From NCBI GenBank assembly GCA_034522075.1, contig JAXHLO010000024.1:1-64000 (forward strand): a DNA stretch of 64,000 nt, in the 5' to 3' direction. A model generated the notes under the pieces. That model was not told where the DNA came from. It did not search any database and was given only the letters and a program-made list of their open reading frames with translations. This DNA comes from UBA7803 sp034522075 (GTDB taxonomy: Bacteria; Pseudomonadota; Gammaproteobacteria; Pseudomonadales; Azotimanducaceae). This document shows positions 43,031-54,587 of the stretch, piece after piece (within the stretch, counting starts at the first letter, position 1; every line of letters starts with the position of its first letter). The translations under genes and the position numbers were made by a program.

Positions 43031-43879
43031 GTGAGCACACCGGCCGCCCTGACCCGTCCCGACTTCGGCTACCTGCTGCGCGACTGGCGGCGCCACCGGC
43101 GCCTGTCGCAACTGGCGCTGTCCGGCCGGTCCGGCATTTCCCAGCGCCACATCAGCTTTCTGGAGACCGGCCGGGCGCGGCCGAGCCGGCCCACCGTCGT
43201 CGCCCTGTCCGATGCCCTGGACATTCCCCTGCGGGAGCGCAACGCGCTGCTGCGGCGCAGCGGGTTCGCCCCCATCTATGGCGAGGCCCGGCTGGACAGT
43301 CAGGCCATGGCCGTGTTCCGGGAAGCCCTGGAGCTGGCACTGGCCCACCACGAGCCCTATCCGGCCATGGTGCTGGACGGGCGCTGGAACATGGTTCTGG
43401 CCAATCAGGGCGCATTGCGCTTCTTTGCCCAGTTCATCGATATCGGCGCTGCCCTGACCGCCATCGGTTCACCGGCCGAGTTCCAGGTCGTCCGCCTGTG
43501 TCTGGATCAGCGCGCCCTGCGCCCCTGGATCGTCAACTGGGAAGAGCTCACCTACAGCTTTCTGCAACGGGCGCGCCGCGCACTGCTGATCAACCCCAAC
43601 GACACCCTGCTGCCGGTCCTCATCGACGAGATTCTCGACACGCCCGGCGCCCCCGCCGCCTGGCGCGCGCCGGACTGGGCCACCCCGCCAGCCCCGGCAG
43701 TGAACATGGTGCTGCGCCGCGGCAGCACCACCTACACCCTGTTCACCATGCTGGCCCACTTCGGCGCACCCCGGGACGTGACCCTGGAAGAGCTGTCGGT
43801 GGAGACCTTCTACCCGGCCGACGCGGCTACCCGGGACCATCTGCTCGCCCTGGCGGGCCGGGCCGGCCAGGGCCGCTGA
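43031..43879 (+). CDS. XRE-family regulator with MmyB-like ligand-binding domain
   Basis: 282 residues from GTG 43031 after GGAGGG. N-terminal helix-turn-helix FGYLLRDWRRHRRLSQLALS, GISQRHISFLETGRARPSRP, then the MmyB-like C-terminal domain (YPAMVLDGRWNMVLANQGAL, TTYTLFTMLAHFGAPRDVTL, EELSVETFYPAD). This class often controls an adjacent divergent dehydrogenase or membrane-protein gene, here the DUF2834 gene. Confidence 0.92.
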   Translation: MSTPAALTRPDFGYLLRDWRRHRRLSQLALSGRSGISQRHISFLETGRARPSRPTVVALSDALDIPLRERNALLRRSGFAPIYGEARLDSQAMAVFREALELALAHHEPYPAMVLDGRWNMVLANQGALRFFAQFIDIGAALTAIGSPAEFQVVRLCLDQRALRPWIVNWEELTYSFLQRARRALLINPNDTLLPVLIDEILDTPGAPAAWRAPDWATPPAPAVNMVLRRGSTTYTLFTMLAHFGAPRDVTLEELSVETFYPADAATRDHLLALAGRAGQGR

Positions 43880-44040
43880 CCCGGCAGATTCCACAGCACG
43901 AACTATACTCCGGGCAGGACCGCGCAGCAGCGCGACAGTGCTGCCGCCGCCGGGTGATGGATCACCAGACACGGCCCGCCGCCGGATAAGCCCTGGCGGT
44001 GGCGCCACACGTTCCAGCTGGACAACCTGACCCATCATCC

Positions 44041-46015
44041 ATGACCCGAACATTCCTATCTGCCGGCATCGAGTTGTGCGCAGCCGCCTGTGCCAGACTG
44101 TGGCGACGTCCGTGGCGTACGCTGCGCGCGCCCGATCCATTGCATCAGGATGAACCCTGGCTGCGGGACCTGGCCGAGAACATCAGCGAGGTGTTCTGGC
44201 TGACGGACCCCGCCAAGACCCGCATGTTGTATTTGAGCCCTTCCTATGAGGAGGTCTGGGGACGCAGCCGCTCGAGCGTCTACGAGCGCCCGCTGGACTG
44301 GCTGGAAGCCATCCACCCCGGACGACCGTCAGCGCGTCCAGCGGGCCAGCTTCAGTCAGGCGGACGGCAGCTATCACGAGCAGTACCGGATCATCCGGCC
44401 GGACGGTACCGAGCGCTGGATCGCCGACCGTGCATTCCCGATCCGGGACAGGAACGGTGACACGTACCGCATTGCCGGACTGGCGGAAGACGTCACCGGA
44501 CGGGTCGAGACAGAGCACAGTCTGCGCGACCGCATCCGCGAGTTGGACTGTCTGTATGCCATTCTGCAGTTGACCACCTGCGATGACAGTCCGGCCGCAA
44601 GCATTTATGCCGAAGTGGTAGAGCTGCTGCCCAAAGCGCTGGGCCGCGGCGATGCGGCGGCCCGCCTGCTGATCGACGGCACAGCATACTGCAGCACCGG
44701 CTGGTGCCAGCCGGCAGAAACGCTGACCGCCGCAGTCGAAGCCAACGACCACGAGTTCGGCACCATCGAAGTGGGCTATGCGGCACTGCAGCTTACAGAC
44801 AACGAACGGGATCTGTGCGGCGCTATCGCTGCCCATCTCGGCCGTATGTGCTATGGCCGTCTCATGACCGAAACCCTCAATCAGTCGCAACGGCTGGAGG
44901 CCGTCAGTCAGCTCACCGGCGGCCTGGCTCACGACTTCAACAATCTGCTGACGGTGATTCTCGGCAACGCGGAATTGCTCAAGGAACAGCTCGACGCGCA
45001 ATCGCGGCACAGCCAGATCGCCGATGCTATCGGTGCCGCCGCGCAGCGCGGCGCTGATCTGACCCACCAGCTGCTGGCATTTTCCCGCCGCCAGCGCCTG
45101 GAACCCCGGGCGCTGGACGTGAATCAGCAACTGCTCGACCTGGAGAGCCTGCTGCAGCGGACATTGGGCGAGGATGTCGACCTGGCCTTTGCCCGCGCCG
45201 GCAACCTGTGGCAGGCCCAGGTGGACCCGGCGCAACTGGAGAGCGCCCTGCTCAACCTGGTGCTGAACGCCCGCGACGCCATGCCCGGCGGCGGCCGGCT
45301 CACCGTGGAAACCGCCAACGTCCATCTCGGCCGCGACTATGTGAGCGGGCGCCCCGATCTGCCGGCCGGGCAGTACGTCATGGTGGCCGTTTCGGACACC
45401 GGCCAGGGCATTGCCGCGGCAAACCTGAGCCGGGTTTTCGAACCGTTCTATACCACCAAGGCGAGCAGCAACGGCAGCGGTCTCGGCTTGTCCATGGTCC
45501 ACGGCTTCATCAAGCAATCCCGCGGGCACATCGAGCTGTATTCCGAGCCCGGTCAAGGCACCACGGTAAAGCTCTATCTGCCGCGGGCCATCGAGGCGGC
45601 ACCCGCGCCAGCCGAAGCACCGCAACCCGCGGCCCAGGGCGGCACGGAATCCGTCCTGCTCGTGGAGGACGATGCGCTGGTGCGCCGGTACGCCTCGAGC
45701 CAGCTCGCCGAGTTGGGGTACCGGGTATCGACCGCCGGCTCCGGCCCGGAAGCCCTGGAGTTGCTCGATGCCCAGAGCGACGTCGACCTGCTGTTCACTG
45801 ATGTGATCATGCCCGGCGGCATGAGCGGCCGGGAGGTGGCGGAAGAAGCCCGGCGGCGTCGGCCCGGGCTCCGGGTCCTGTTCACCTCCGGATATGCCGA
45901 GAACGCCATCGTCCATCATGGCCGGCTCGAGCCCGGCATGCGGCTGCTTGGCAAGCCGTATCACCGCAGCGAACTGGCCCGCGCCGTCCGCCAGGCCCTG
46001 GAAGCCGCCGCATGA
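44041..46015 (+). CDS. PAS-domain hybrid histidine kinase with C-terminal receiver (one apparent frameshift)
   Basis: About 655 residues, soluble. PAS domain (ENISEVFWLTDPAKTRMLYL, EYR-type PAC part YRIIRPDGTERWIADRAFPI), then the dimerisation helix with the phospho-acceptor histidine LTGGLAHDFNNLLTVILGNA, the HATPase domain (LLNLVLNARDAMPGGG, VSDTGQGI, GSGLGLSMVHGFIKQS), and a receiver domain (VLLVEDDALVRRYASSQLAE, DLLFTDVIMPGG, LGKPYHRSEL). The first frame ends early; dropping one C in CACCCCGG near 44318 joins WLEAIHP to DDRQRVQRASFS. Its stop overlaps the start of the REC-EAL gene (ATGA at 46012-46015), so they form one signalling unit. Confidence 0.88.
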
Positions 46016-48241
46016 ACCGTCAGCGGGTACTGAATCCTCGATGATGAGCCCATGATCGGGCGGACCATCGCACACATCGCTGAGTCGGCGGGCCTGGAGG
46101 CGCGCTGCGCCACCGGCTCGGCAGAGTTCTTCGCCGAGGCAGCCGCCTGGGCCCCGGACGTGATCGTCCTCGATCTGATCATGCCCGCCATGGACGGTGT
46201 TCAGGTCATAGCAGAGCTGGCAGACGCGGGCTGCCGCGCTGCCATCATCATCACCAGCGGTGTCGACGGCCGTGTGCTGGACGCAGCCGGCCGGTCCGCA
46301 GCCGAGCGCGGCCTGCACATTGCCGGGGTGCTGGCGAAACCTTTCCTGCCGGCGGCGCTGCGGGAGATGTTGCGCCATTCACTCAGCGCGCCCGGCAGCC
46401 CCCCGGCGCCTCGGCGGGCAGCAACCGGCGCGCCTGCAGTCACCCGGGCGGAGCTGCAGCGTGCCGTGCGCGAGCACCAGCTCTTCATGCTCTATCAGCC
46501 GAAACTGCAGTGCCGCTCCGGTGCACTGGCCGGTTTCGAGGCCCTGGTCCGCTGGCGTCACCCGGTCCACGGCATCATCGGGCCCGATCGCTTCCTGCCG
46601 CTGGCGGAAGCGTCAGCGCTGATGGACCAGATCACCCGGGAAGTGTTCGCCATGTCGCTGACGTGGTTCGCCGACCTGTGCACTGATACCCCCGACGCTG
46701 CGAGCGAACTCTCTGCGCGGACGCGCGCCGTCATGACACTGTCCATCAACGTCTCGGCACCGTCGCTGGACAACGTGGCTTTGTTCGACGAACTGGAAGC
46801 CCGCTGCCGTGCGCTGCACATACCGCCGGAGCGCGTCATTCTGGAGTTGACCGAGACCAGCGCCATGCTGGACCCCGTGGCGTCCCTGGACATGCTCACG
46901 CGGCTGCGCATGCGCGGCTTTCAACTCTCCATCGACGACTTCGGCACGGGCTACTCTTCCATGCTGCAACTGGTCCGCCTGCCGTTCTCCGAGATCAAGG
47001 TAGACAAATCCTTCGTCGTCACTGCCGGCCGATCCAGTGAATCGCGCAGCGTCATCCGTTCCGTGATCGACCTGGGCCGCAGCCTGGGTCTGACCTCCAC
47101 CGCCGAAGGCGTGGAAGACGCGGCGACCCTGAACTATCTGCGTGATGCAGGCTGCGACCTGGTGCAGGGCTATCACATCGCCCGTCCCATGCCGGCCGAT
47201 GAAGTGCGAGACTGGGTTCGCGAGCACGATGCCGGCCGGGAGTCACTGCGCCTCAAGGCACTGCAAGCTCTGGACATTCTCGACACACCGGCAGAACGCC
47301 GCTTCGATCGGCTGACCCGGCTGGCGCAACAGATCTTCCGTGTGCCGGTGGCGCTGGTGAGCCTGGTGGACGAGCAGCGCCAGTGGTTCAAATCTCATCC
47401 GGGGCTGGACATCCGGGAGACTGCGAGGAATATCTCGCTGTGCAGCCACACCATCGACCAGACCTCCGTCATGGTCGTGCCGGACACCAATCGCGACCCG
47501 CGCTTCAGCGGCAATCCGCTGGTTACCGGGGCGCCGCACATGCGCTTCTACGCCGGTTGCCCGCTGCACAGCAGTGACGGCAGCGCGGTGGGGACTCTGT
47601 GCCTGATGGACACGGTGCCGCGCTTCATGGGCCCCCGGGAACGTGACATCCTGGCCGCTCTGGCGACGCTGGTGGAACGCGAGTTACTGCTGCCCGGCAC
47701 GGCGTTGCACGACCCCGCCAGCGCACTGCTGGACGGCCCTGGCTTCGAAAGCCGGGCACACGACACCCTGGAATTCTGTGCCGCCGTCGGCCGGCCCACG
47801 GGTCTGGTGCTGCTGAGACTCGACGGCCTCGACGAACTGGCCCGGGACCACGGCGAGCCCTCGCGGCAGAGCGCCCTGGCGGCAGCCGGCGCCGCCCTGG
47901 AGCAGGCCTTCTTCGACACCGATCTGCTGGGACGGCTGGGCTCTCAGACGTTCGCCGTACTCCTGATCGGCGCCGACCGGGAAGATGCGGAGCAGGCCCT
48001 GCAGCGCTCTATCAGCGCTTTGGACGCCGCCCTGGCTCGAGCCGGCTGTGCCGGCAGCCTGACCGTATCCAGCGGCATTGCCGACGGTCACGGCCACGGC
48101 GCCCGCAACCTGCAGGCTCTGCTGGCGGCCGCGGACGCCGCTCTGGAGCAGAACCGGTCGCGGCGGACTGAATCAGCCCTCAGGGTTGTTTCCAGCCCGG
48201 ACCGATCATACAATTCGCGCTCCTTTTTTCAGGGTCGTTAG
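46012..48241 (+). CDS. REC-EAL-GAF-GGDEF c-di-GMP signalling protein (one apparent frameshift at the start)
   Basis: About 740 residues. ATG 46012 gives MNRQRVL, and dropping one A near 46033 continues ILDDEPMIGRTIAHIAESAG, the receiver N-terminus; without it translation would start at 46052. The receiver has VIVLDLIMPAMDG (phospho-Asp). The EAL domain looks active: LAGFEALVRWRHP, ILELTETSAM, IDDFGTGYSSM, EIKVDKSFV, AEGVEDAATL. A GAF domain follows (SLVDEQRQWFKSHPGLDIRE, YAGCPLHSSDGSAVGTLCLM). The last part is GGDEF-like with the site changed to LGRLGSQTF, so no cyclase activity is expected. It is probably a phosphodiesterase switched by the upstream kinase. The end overlaps tRNA-Lys by ten bases. 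Confidence 0.87.
48186..48214 (+). promoter_or_regulatory. Promoter of tRNA-Lys inside the REC-EAL gene
   Basis: TTGTTT at 48186-48191 and TACAAT at 48209-48214, spacer 17, ending 17 bases before the first tRNA nucleotide. It lies wholly within the coding end of the preceding gene. Confidence 0.6.
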
Positions 48242-48307
48242 CTCAGTTGGTAGAGCATCGGGCTTTTAACCCGCTGGTCCTGGGTTCGAGCCCCAGACGA
48301 CCCACCA
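48232..48307 (+). tRNA. tRNA-Lys (anticodon TTT)
   Basis: 76-nt cloverleaf. Acceptor GGGTCGT pairs with ACGACCC before A and the encoded CCA. D-arm GCTCAGTTGGTAGAGC, anticodon arm CGGGCTTTTAACCCG with loop CTTTTAA (anticodon TTT), T-arm CTGGGTTCGAGCCCCAG. All four stems are intact. The first ten bases are shared with the end of the REC-EAL frame, whose TAG stop is in the tRNA. No T-tract terminator follows directly. Confidence 0.98.
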
Positions 48308-48401
48308 ACTTTCCGTTTCCTCGCTGCAGCACACTACGGTAGGGTACCAACTACGGTTCTCCGCACTACAATGGGAACTCAAATCGGTATCCGGGCCAAT
48401 T

Positions 48402-51400
48402 GTGATCGGTGACAACAGCGAGCAGATCCGCATACTGCTGAACAGCGTCCGCAAACGCCTCGACGAAGACGACCCCCTGTTACTGCAATTCGTCGAGCTG
48501 TGGTGGTCGCGAATCCCCGAAGAAGACTTAAAGCCCCGCGACGCGGGCAACGACTCCGCCGTATGCCTGGAATGCTGGCGAACCTTCTCCCGCCGCGATC
48601 CTCAGGCTACGGAAATCTATGCGGTCAACCCGATGGCCGCCCGCGACGGCTGGCATTCCCGCTACACGGTGGTCCAGGTCATGACACCGGACATGCCGTT
48701 CGTCACCGACTCGGTGCTGATGGCGCTGTCCCATGACGGGCTGGTGACCCACCATCTGGGCAATGTGGTGCTGTCTACCCGCCGTGACGATGACGGCCAG
48801 CTAGAAGCGCTGTCTACCGACCGATCCTGGCCGGAGCGCGAAGTATTCATTTACGCCGAAATCGACCGCATGGCCGACGCCGAGCTGCCGGAGCTGCGCA
48901 GCCGCCTGGAAGCGGCCTTGAGCGACGTGCGCGCCGCGGTAGCCGACTTTCCGGAAATGAAGGCCCGCCTGACCGAACTGACTGCGGAACTGAAGGCCGC
49001 GCCGCCGCCGCTGCCCGCCGATGAGCTGGAAGAATCGCTTGCCTTTCTCGACTGGCTGCCGCACGAACAGTTTCACCTTTCTCGGCTACCGCAGCTTCGA
49101 TTACAGCGACGACACCATCCGCCAGAACGAAGCCCAGACCCTGGGCGTCATGCGCAACCGGCGCACGGCCACGCCGCGCCAGCTCTCCGAACAGCGCGAG
49201 CGGGTCAAAGCCTTTCTGCTGCGGCCCGCCATCCTGTCGTTTTCCCAGTCGGGCACCAAGTCCCGAGTGCACCGCCCGGCCTATCCCGACTACATCGGCA
49301 TACGCAAATTCGATGCCGCCGGCCGGGTGATCGGCGAACACGGCTTCCTCGGGCTGTATACGTCCCGCGTCTATCTCGAACAGCCCGAGAACATTCCCAC
49401 TGTGCGCCGCAAAGTGGCGCACGTCATCGAGCGCTCCGGGCTCGATCCGACCGGCTTCGACGGCAAGGTTCTGCACCAGGTGCTGGCCACCTATCCCAAA
49501 GACGAGCTGTTTCAGATCTCCGAAGACGAGCTCTTCGAGACAGCCATGGGCATCACCTACATCCACGAGCGCCGGCGTACCCGGCTGTTCGTGCGCCACG
49601 ACCCCTATGGGCTGTTCGTGCACTGCCTGATCTATCTGCCGCGGGATCTGTACAGCACTCAGTCGCGCTTGAAGGTGCAGGAGATTCTTGCCGAAACCTA
49701 TCAGGCGGAAGACTCGGAGTTCGAGCCCTACTTCAGCGAATCCATTCTGGTGCGCCTGCAGGTCACGCTGCGCATCCGGCCAGGCGCGCTGCCGGAAGTG
49801 GACGAACGGGCCCTGGAAGCCCGGCTGGTGGATGTTACCCGCGACTGGAGCGCCGATCTGCAGGACGCCCTGGTAGACCGGTTCGGTGAATCGCGCAGCC
49901 GGCAGCTCGGCCGCGAATACGCCCTGGCCTTTCCCGCCGGCTACCGGGAACGCTACAGCGTCGACACGGCGGTGGAAGATCTGGACGTCATCGAGGGCCT
50001 CACCCCGACCCAGCCGCTGGCCAGCTATTTCTACCGGCGCCCGTCGGAACCCGCCGAGCGGCTGCATCTGAAGATCTTTCATCTGGGTTCGACGCTGCCG
50101 CTGTCCGACGTCATCGCCACCCTGGAAAACATGGGCCTGCGCATACGCGCCGAGCATCCTTACAACATCGAGCGCCCGGGTGAACCTCTGGCAGCGCTGC
50201 TGGACTTCGATCTGATCTATCCCGACGCCCTGGACTTGAACGAGATCGGCGAGCGCTTCGCTGATGCATTCCAGCGCATCTGGGCCGGCGCCGTGGACGA
50301 CGACCGCTACAACCGCCTGCTGCTGGCCGCGGGCCTGACCTGGCGGCAGGTGAACGTCTTGCGTACCTATGCCCGCTACATGAAGCAGATCCGCTTCGGC
50401 TTCAGCCAGGAATTCATCAGCGACACCCTGTGTAAACACCCGGCCATTGCCGCCGATCTGGTGGAGTTCTTCGAGCACAGGTTCGACCCCGCCGCCGATG
50501 CGCACGCCGACCCGGCGGCGCTGCAGGCGCGGCTCGTGGCCGCTTTCGATAACGTCGCCCTGCTCAACGAAGACCGGATTCTGCGCCGCTATCTGACGCT
50601 CATGGAGGCAACGGCGCGGGTCAGTCACTTCCGCACCCATCCGGACAGCGGTGCGCACCGGCCCTATCTGGCACTCAAGCTCAAGCCCCGCTCCATCAGC
50701 GACATGCCGAAACCCGTACCGGCCTACGAGATCTTCGTCGCCTCGCCGGCCATGGAAGGCGTACACCTGCGCGGCGGACCCATCGCCCGGGGCGGCCTGC
50801 GCTGGTCGGACCGCGCCGAGGATTACCGCACGGAAGTGCTGGGTCTGGTGAAGGCTCAGACGGTGAAGAATGCGGTCATCGTACCCACCGGCGCCAAGGG
50901 CGGCTTCATCGTCCGCCACGGTGCCGAAGACCCGGATGCGTTCCGCAAACAGGGGGTCGCCTGCTACCAGGATTTCATCCGCGGCCTGCTCGACGTCACT
51001 GACAATGTAGTCAACGGTGAAATCACGCCGCCGCCGGGCGTGCGCTGTCACGACGGCATCGATCCCTATCTGGTGGTAGCGGCGGACAAAGGCACGGCTA
51101 CGTTCTCGGATATTGCCAACAGCGTGGCCGCCGAATACGACTTCTGGCTGGGCGATGCCTTCGCCTCCGGCGGCTCCAACGGCTACGACCACAAGGCCAT
51201 GGGCATCACCGCACGCGGCGCCTGGGTGTCCGTGCAGCGGCATTTCGCCGAACGCGGCATCGACGTGCAGAGCGACCCGGTCACCGTGCTCGGGATCGGC
51301 GACATGTCCGGCGACGTGTTCGGCAACGGTATGCTCCTGTCGCGCAGCATCCGCCTGGTGGCGGCATTCAATCACCGCCACATCTTTCTCGATCCCGATC

Positions 51401-53160
51401 CCGATCCGGAGGCGGCCTTTGCGGAACGCCAGCGGCTGTTCGCCCTGCCCCGCTCAGGCTGGACCGATTACGACACCGGCCTGATCTCAGCGGGAGGCGG
51501 CGTGCACAGCCGCAACGCCAAGTCCGTGCCGCTCAGTGCCGAGGTGCGCGCCGCCTTCGACATCGACGCCGACAGCCTGTCACCGGATGAGCTGATTCAC
51601 GCACTGCTGAAGGCACCCGTGGACCTGCTCTGGAACGGCGGCATCGGCACCTATGTGAAAGCGGCAACGGAATCCCACCTGGAAGTGGGTGACCGCGCCA
51701 ATGACGGTCTGCGGGTGGATGGCGAGGCGCTGCGTTGCCAGGTGTTCGGTGAAGGCGGCAATCTGGGGGTAACCCAGCTCGGCCGGGTGGCCTTCGCCCG
51801 CGCCGGCGGCGCCATCAACACCGACTTCATCGACAATTCCGCCGGCGTGGACTGCTCGGACCACGAGGTGAACATCAAGATCGCCCTGAATCAGCTGGTA
51901 GCCGATGGCGAACTTACCGGGAAGCACCGCAATACGCTATTGCGGGAGATGACCGACGAAGTGGCTGAGCTGGTACTCGAGAACAACTTCCGCCAGGCGC
52001 AGATGCTCAGCCTGGCCGAGCGGCAGGTGCGCGATCACCCGGCGGAATATCAGCGCTTCATCGGCACCATGGAATCAAGCGAACAGCTCGACCGGACGCT
52101 GGAAGGTCTGCCCACGGATGAGCAGCTCCTGGAACGGGCCAGCCGGCAGGAGTCGCTGACCCGGCCGGAACTGGCCGTACTGATGGCGTTCGCCAAAACA
52201 CATATCAAGAATGCGCTGAACCGCAGCGACATCTGTCTGGATCCGGCGATTGGTGCGGAGATCTTCGAACCGTTCCCGGCATTGCTGGAGGAACGTTATC
52301 CCGACGCCATCAGAAACCACCGGCTGGCCCGGGAAATCGTCTCCACCCAGCTCGCCAACGACGTCGTGCACCACATGGGCGTTACCTTCGTCACGCACCT
52401 GCGGGAATCCGTCAGCGCCAGCGTGGAAGAGATTCTGCGGGCCTATCTGGCGGCCGCCGCCTGCTTCCGGATTCGCGAGCGCTTCCGCCAGATCGAGACG
52501 CTGGAAGGCGTGGATGCCAACACGCGGCTCGACGCGCTGTTCGAGCTGGTCCGCCTGGGCCGGCGCGCCACCCGCTGGCTGCTGCGCCACGAGCGCACGG
52601 ACCTGAACGTCGCTGCGCTTACCGCCCGCTATCAGGCTTCCATCGAGGCGTTGCGGGGCAAGCGGGAAGCGCTGCTCAGCAAAGCCGTGCAGAGCAAACG
52701 CCAGGAGCGTCTGGAATACCTGATGCAGCACGGGCTGCCCGAGGCCACGGCGGAAGAGCTGGCCGGTTCAGCAGATCTGGCCACGGCCCTGACGGTCATC
52801 GCCGCCGCCGAATCCTGCGATGCCCAACCGGACGAACTGGTGGAGATCTACGGCACCCTGGGTGATCGTCTGAGCCTCGAGTGGCTCATTACCCGCCTGG
52901 CTCAGTTCCCCACCGCCAGCCACTGGCAGACCATGGAGCGGGACGCACTGGTGGACGACATGGTCATGGAACAGGGCCGGCTGGCGGCAGTAATACATCA
53001 GCAGCATGACGGCGAGGTTGGCGCCTGGCTGGACGCCAACCCGACCCTGGGCTGGGGCTGGCGGCAGACCATCGACGACGCCCAGCATGCCAGCGCGGCG
53101 GATTTTTCGTTGTATGCGGTGACCTGCCGCAAGTTGCTGGACCTGGCCCGGCGGGCTTGA
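48402..53160 (+). CDS. gdhB: NAD-dependent glutamate dehydrogenase, large (GdhB-type; one apparent frameshift)
   Basis: Large NAD-specific glutamate dehydrogenase of about 1585 residues, converting glutamate to 2-oxoglutarate and ammonia for amino-acid catabolism. GTG start at 48402. The N-terminal ACT-like regulatory region runs to about 49070, where dropping one T of TTT (49071-49073) joins WLPHEQ to FTFLGYRSFDYSDDTI. The catalytic part holds HLRGGPIARGGLRWSDRAED, YRTEVLGLVKAQTVKNAVIV, PTGAKGGFIVR (substrate lysines) and the NAD-binding VVAADKGTATFSDIANSVA and LGIGDMSGDVFGNGMLLS. The C-terminal domain is complete to 53160. Monocistronic, convergent with queC. Confidence 0.92.
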
Positions 53161-53181
53161 CGGGGGGCCTGGAGTGCTGTG

Positions 53182-53217
53182 GGAGCGACTTTCCAGTCGC
53201 GACCTGGAGGTCGCTCC
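53182..53217. repeat. REP-like hairpin between gdhB and queC
   Basis: GGAGCGAC at 53182-53189 pairs with GTCGCTCC at 53210-53217, and an inner TCCAG/CTGGA pair (53192-53196, 53204-53208) extends the stem around TCGCGAC. It lies between two convergent genes, directly after the gdhB stop and touching the queC stop, so it may terminate both. It resembles the GGAGCGAC-type extragenic palindromes common in pseudomonads and relatives. Confidence 0.65.
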
Positions 53218-53901
53218 TACCCAAGGTATCGCGTCGGGTCCGTCACCCCCGCCGCCGCAAACCCCTCCCGGCGCAGCCGGCAGCTATCGCAGCGCCCGCA
53301 GGCTGCGCCGCTGTCATCCGGCTGATAACAGGACACCGTGCCGGCGTAATCCACGCCGAGCTCCAGGCCGCGCCGGATGATCTGCGCCTTGGTCAGTTCG
53401 ATCAGCGGGGCATGAATGCGAAAGCGTTCGCCTTCCACCCCGGCGCGGGTGGCCAGCCGCCAGGCGCTCGAACGCGGCGATGAACTCGGGACGGCAATCC
53501 GGATACCCGGAGTAATCCACGGCATTGACCCCCAGGAAGATATCCCGGGCCCCGGAGACCTCGGCGAAGGCCAGCGCCAGCGCCAGGAACACGGTGTTGC
53601 GCGCCGGTACATAGGCGACGGGAATGCCTGGCGCGGGCGCTTCCGGAACGGCAATGTCCGGGTCGGTGAGCGCCGAGCCGCCGAAGGCGGCCAGGTCGAT
53701 GGGGATTACCCGGTGACTGAGCGCACCGTGATGGCGGGAAACGGCTGCAGCGGCATCCAGCTCGACCGCATGCCGCTGGCCATAGGCAAACGACAACGTA
53801 TGACAGTCGAAGCCCTCGGCCCGGGCCACGGCCAGGGTGGTGGCGGAATCCAGCCCGCCGGACAACAGCACCACCGCTGCTGGGCGCATTACGCTAGCCA
53901 T
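53217..53901 (-). CDS. queC: 7-cyano-7-deazaguanine synthase QueC (one apparent frameshift)
   Basis: ATP-dependent enzyme making preQ0 from 7-carboxy-7-deazaguanine in queuosine synthesis. N-terminal P-loop VVLLSGGLDSATTLAVARAE, then HTLSFAYGQRHAVEL and AYVPARNTVFLALAL. Dropping one G near 53461 joins EFIAAFERLA to LATRAGVEGERFRIHAPLIE and the frame continues to the zinc motif CGRCDSCRLRREGF and DPTRYLG. Both halves are well conserved, so the break is likely an error. ATG 53901 overlaps the queE stop by one base. Confidence 0.93.
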
Positions 53902-54551
53902 CAGCGCCCCGGCTCATCGCCCCACAGGTACTTGTGAAGCTGCACCTGCAGGCGCACGGGCAACCGGTCAGCGACGATCCAGTCGGCCAGCTCACGCGCC
54001 GGCAGGGTTTCCGCACAGGGTGAAAACAGCACTTCGCCAAACCGTTCACCCAGATGCTGCTCGTCATATTTGAGCCGCGCCCAGTCGTAGTCCGCACGGT
54101 TGCAGATCACGAACTTGACCTGATCGTCGCGCCGGCAGTGATCCAGGTTGGACCAGAGATTGCGCGACACCTCCCCGGAGCCCGGTGTCTTGATATCCAG
54201 GATCTTCACGACCCGCGGATCCACCGGGGAGACATCCAGCGCGCCGCTGGTTTCCAGACTCACCCGGTAATCGGCATCACACAGCCGTTGCAGCAGCGCC
54301 AGCGCCCCGGGCTGCGCAAGGGGTTCGCCGCCGGTCACGGTGACATGGCGAACCCCGTAGCCGGCCACGGCCGCAACGATGTCCTCCAGTTCCATGATGC
54401 TGCCGCCGCTGAACGCGTAGGCGGTATCGCAATAATCACAACGCAGCGGGCACCCGGTCAGGCGCACGAACACCGTAGGCAGACCAACGAACGTGGTCTC
54501 GCCTTGCAGTGACAGAAATATCTCGGTGATGCGAAGCTGCGCGCTGCTCAC
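53901..54551 (-). CDS. queE: 7-carboxy-7-deazaguanine synthase QueE
   Basis: Radical SAM enzyme of 216 residues in queuosine biosynthesis. N-terminal ITEIFLSLQGETTFVGLPTV, the cluster motif C34-x3-C38-x2-C41 in LTGCPLRCDYCDTAYAF, and SAM-binding VTGGEPLAQPG. The C-terminal QVQLHKYLWG is the family ending. Coupled to queC by a one-base overlap and 36 bp downstream of cpoB; que genes after tol-pal-cpoB is a usual gammaproteobacterial arrangement. Confidence 0.96.
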   Translation of the reverse strand: MSSAQLRITEIFLSLQGETTFVGLPTVFVRLTGCPLRCDYCDTAYAFSGGSIMELEDIVAAVAGYGVRHVTVTGGEPLAQPGALALLQRLCDADYRVSLETSGALDVSPVDPRVVKILDIKTPGSGEVSRNLWSNLDHCRRDDQVKFVICNRADYDWARLKYDEQHLGERFGEVLFSPCAETLPARELADWIVADRLPVRLQVQLHKYLWGDEPGR

Positions 54552-54587
54552 GACGGACCTCTACGGCGGGCGTGCCCCGCTCGCGGA

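Noticed and set aside
44183..46378. 731-codon minus-strand open frame
   Set aside because: Antisense to the histidine kinase, whose motifs are unmistakable.
48308..48401. Second tRNA or terminator after tRNA-Lys
   Set aside because: No cloverleaf and no T-rich hairpin found in this 94-bp gap.
48847..51381. 844-codon minus-strand open frame
   Set aside because: Antisense to NAD-glutamate dehydrogenase; length is a by-product of high GC.
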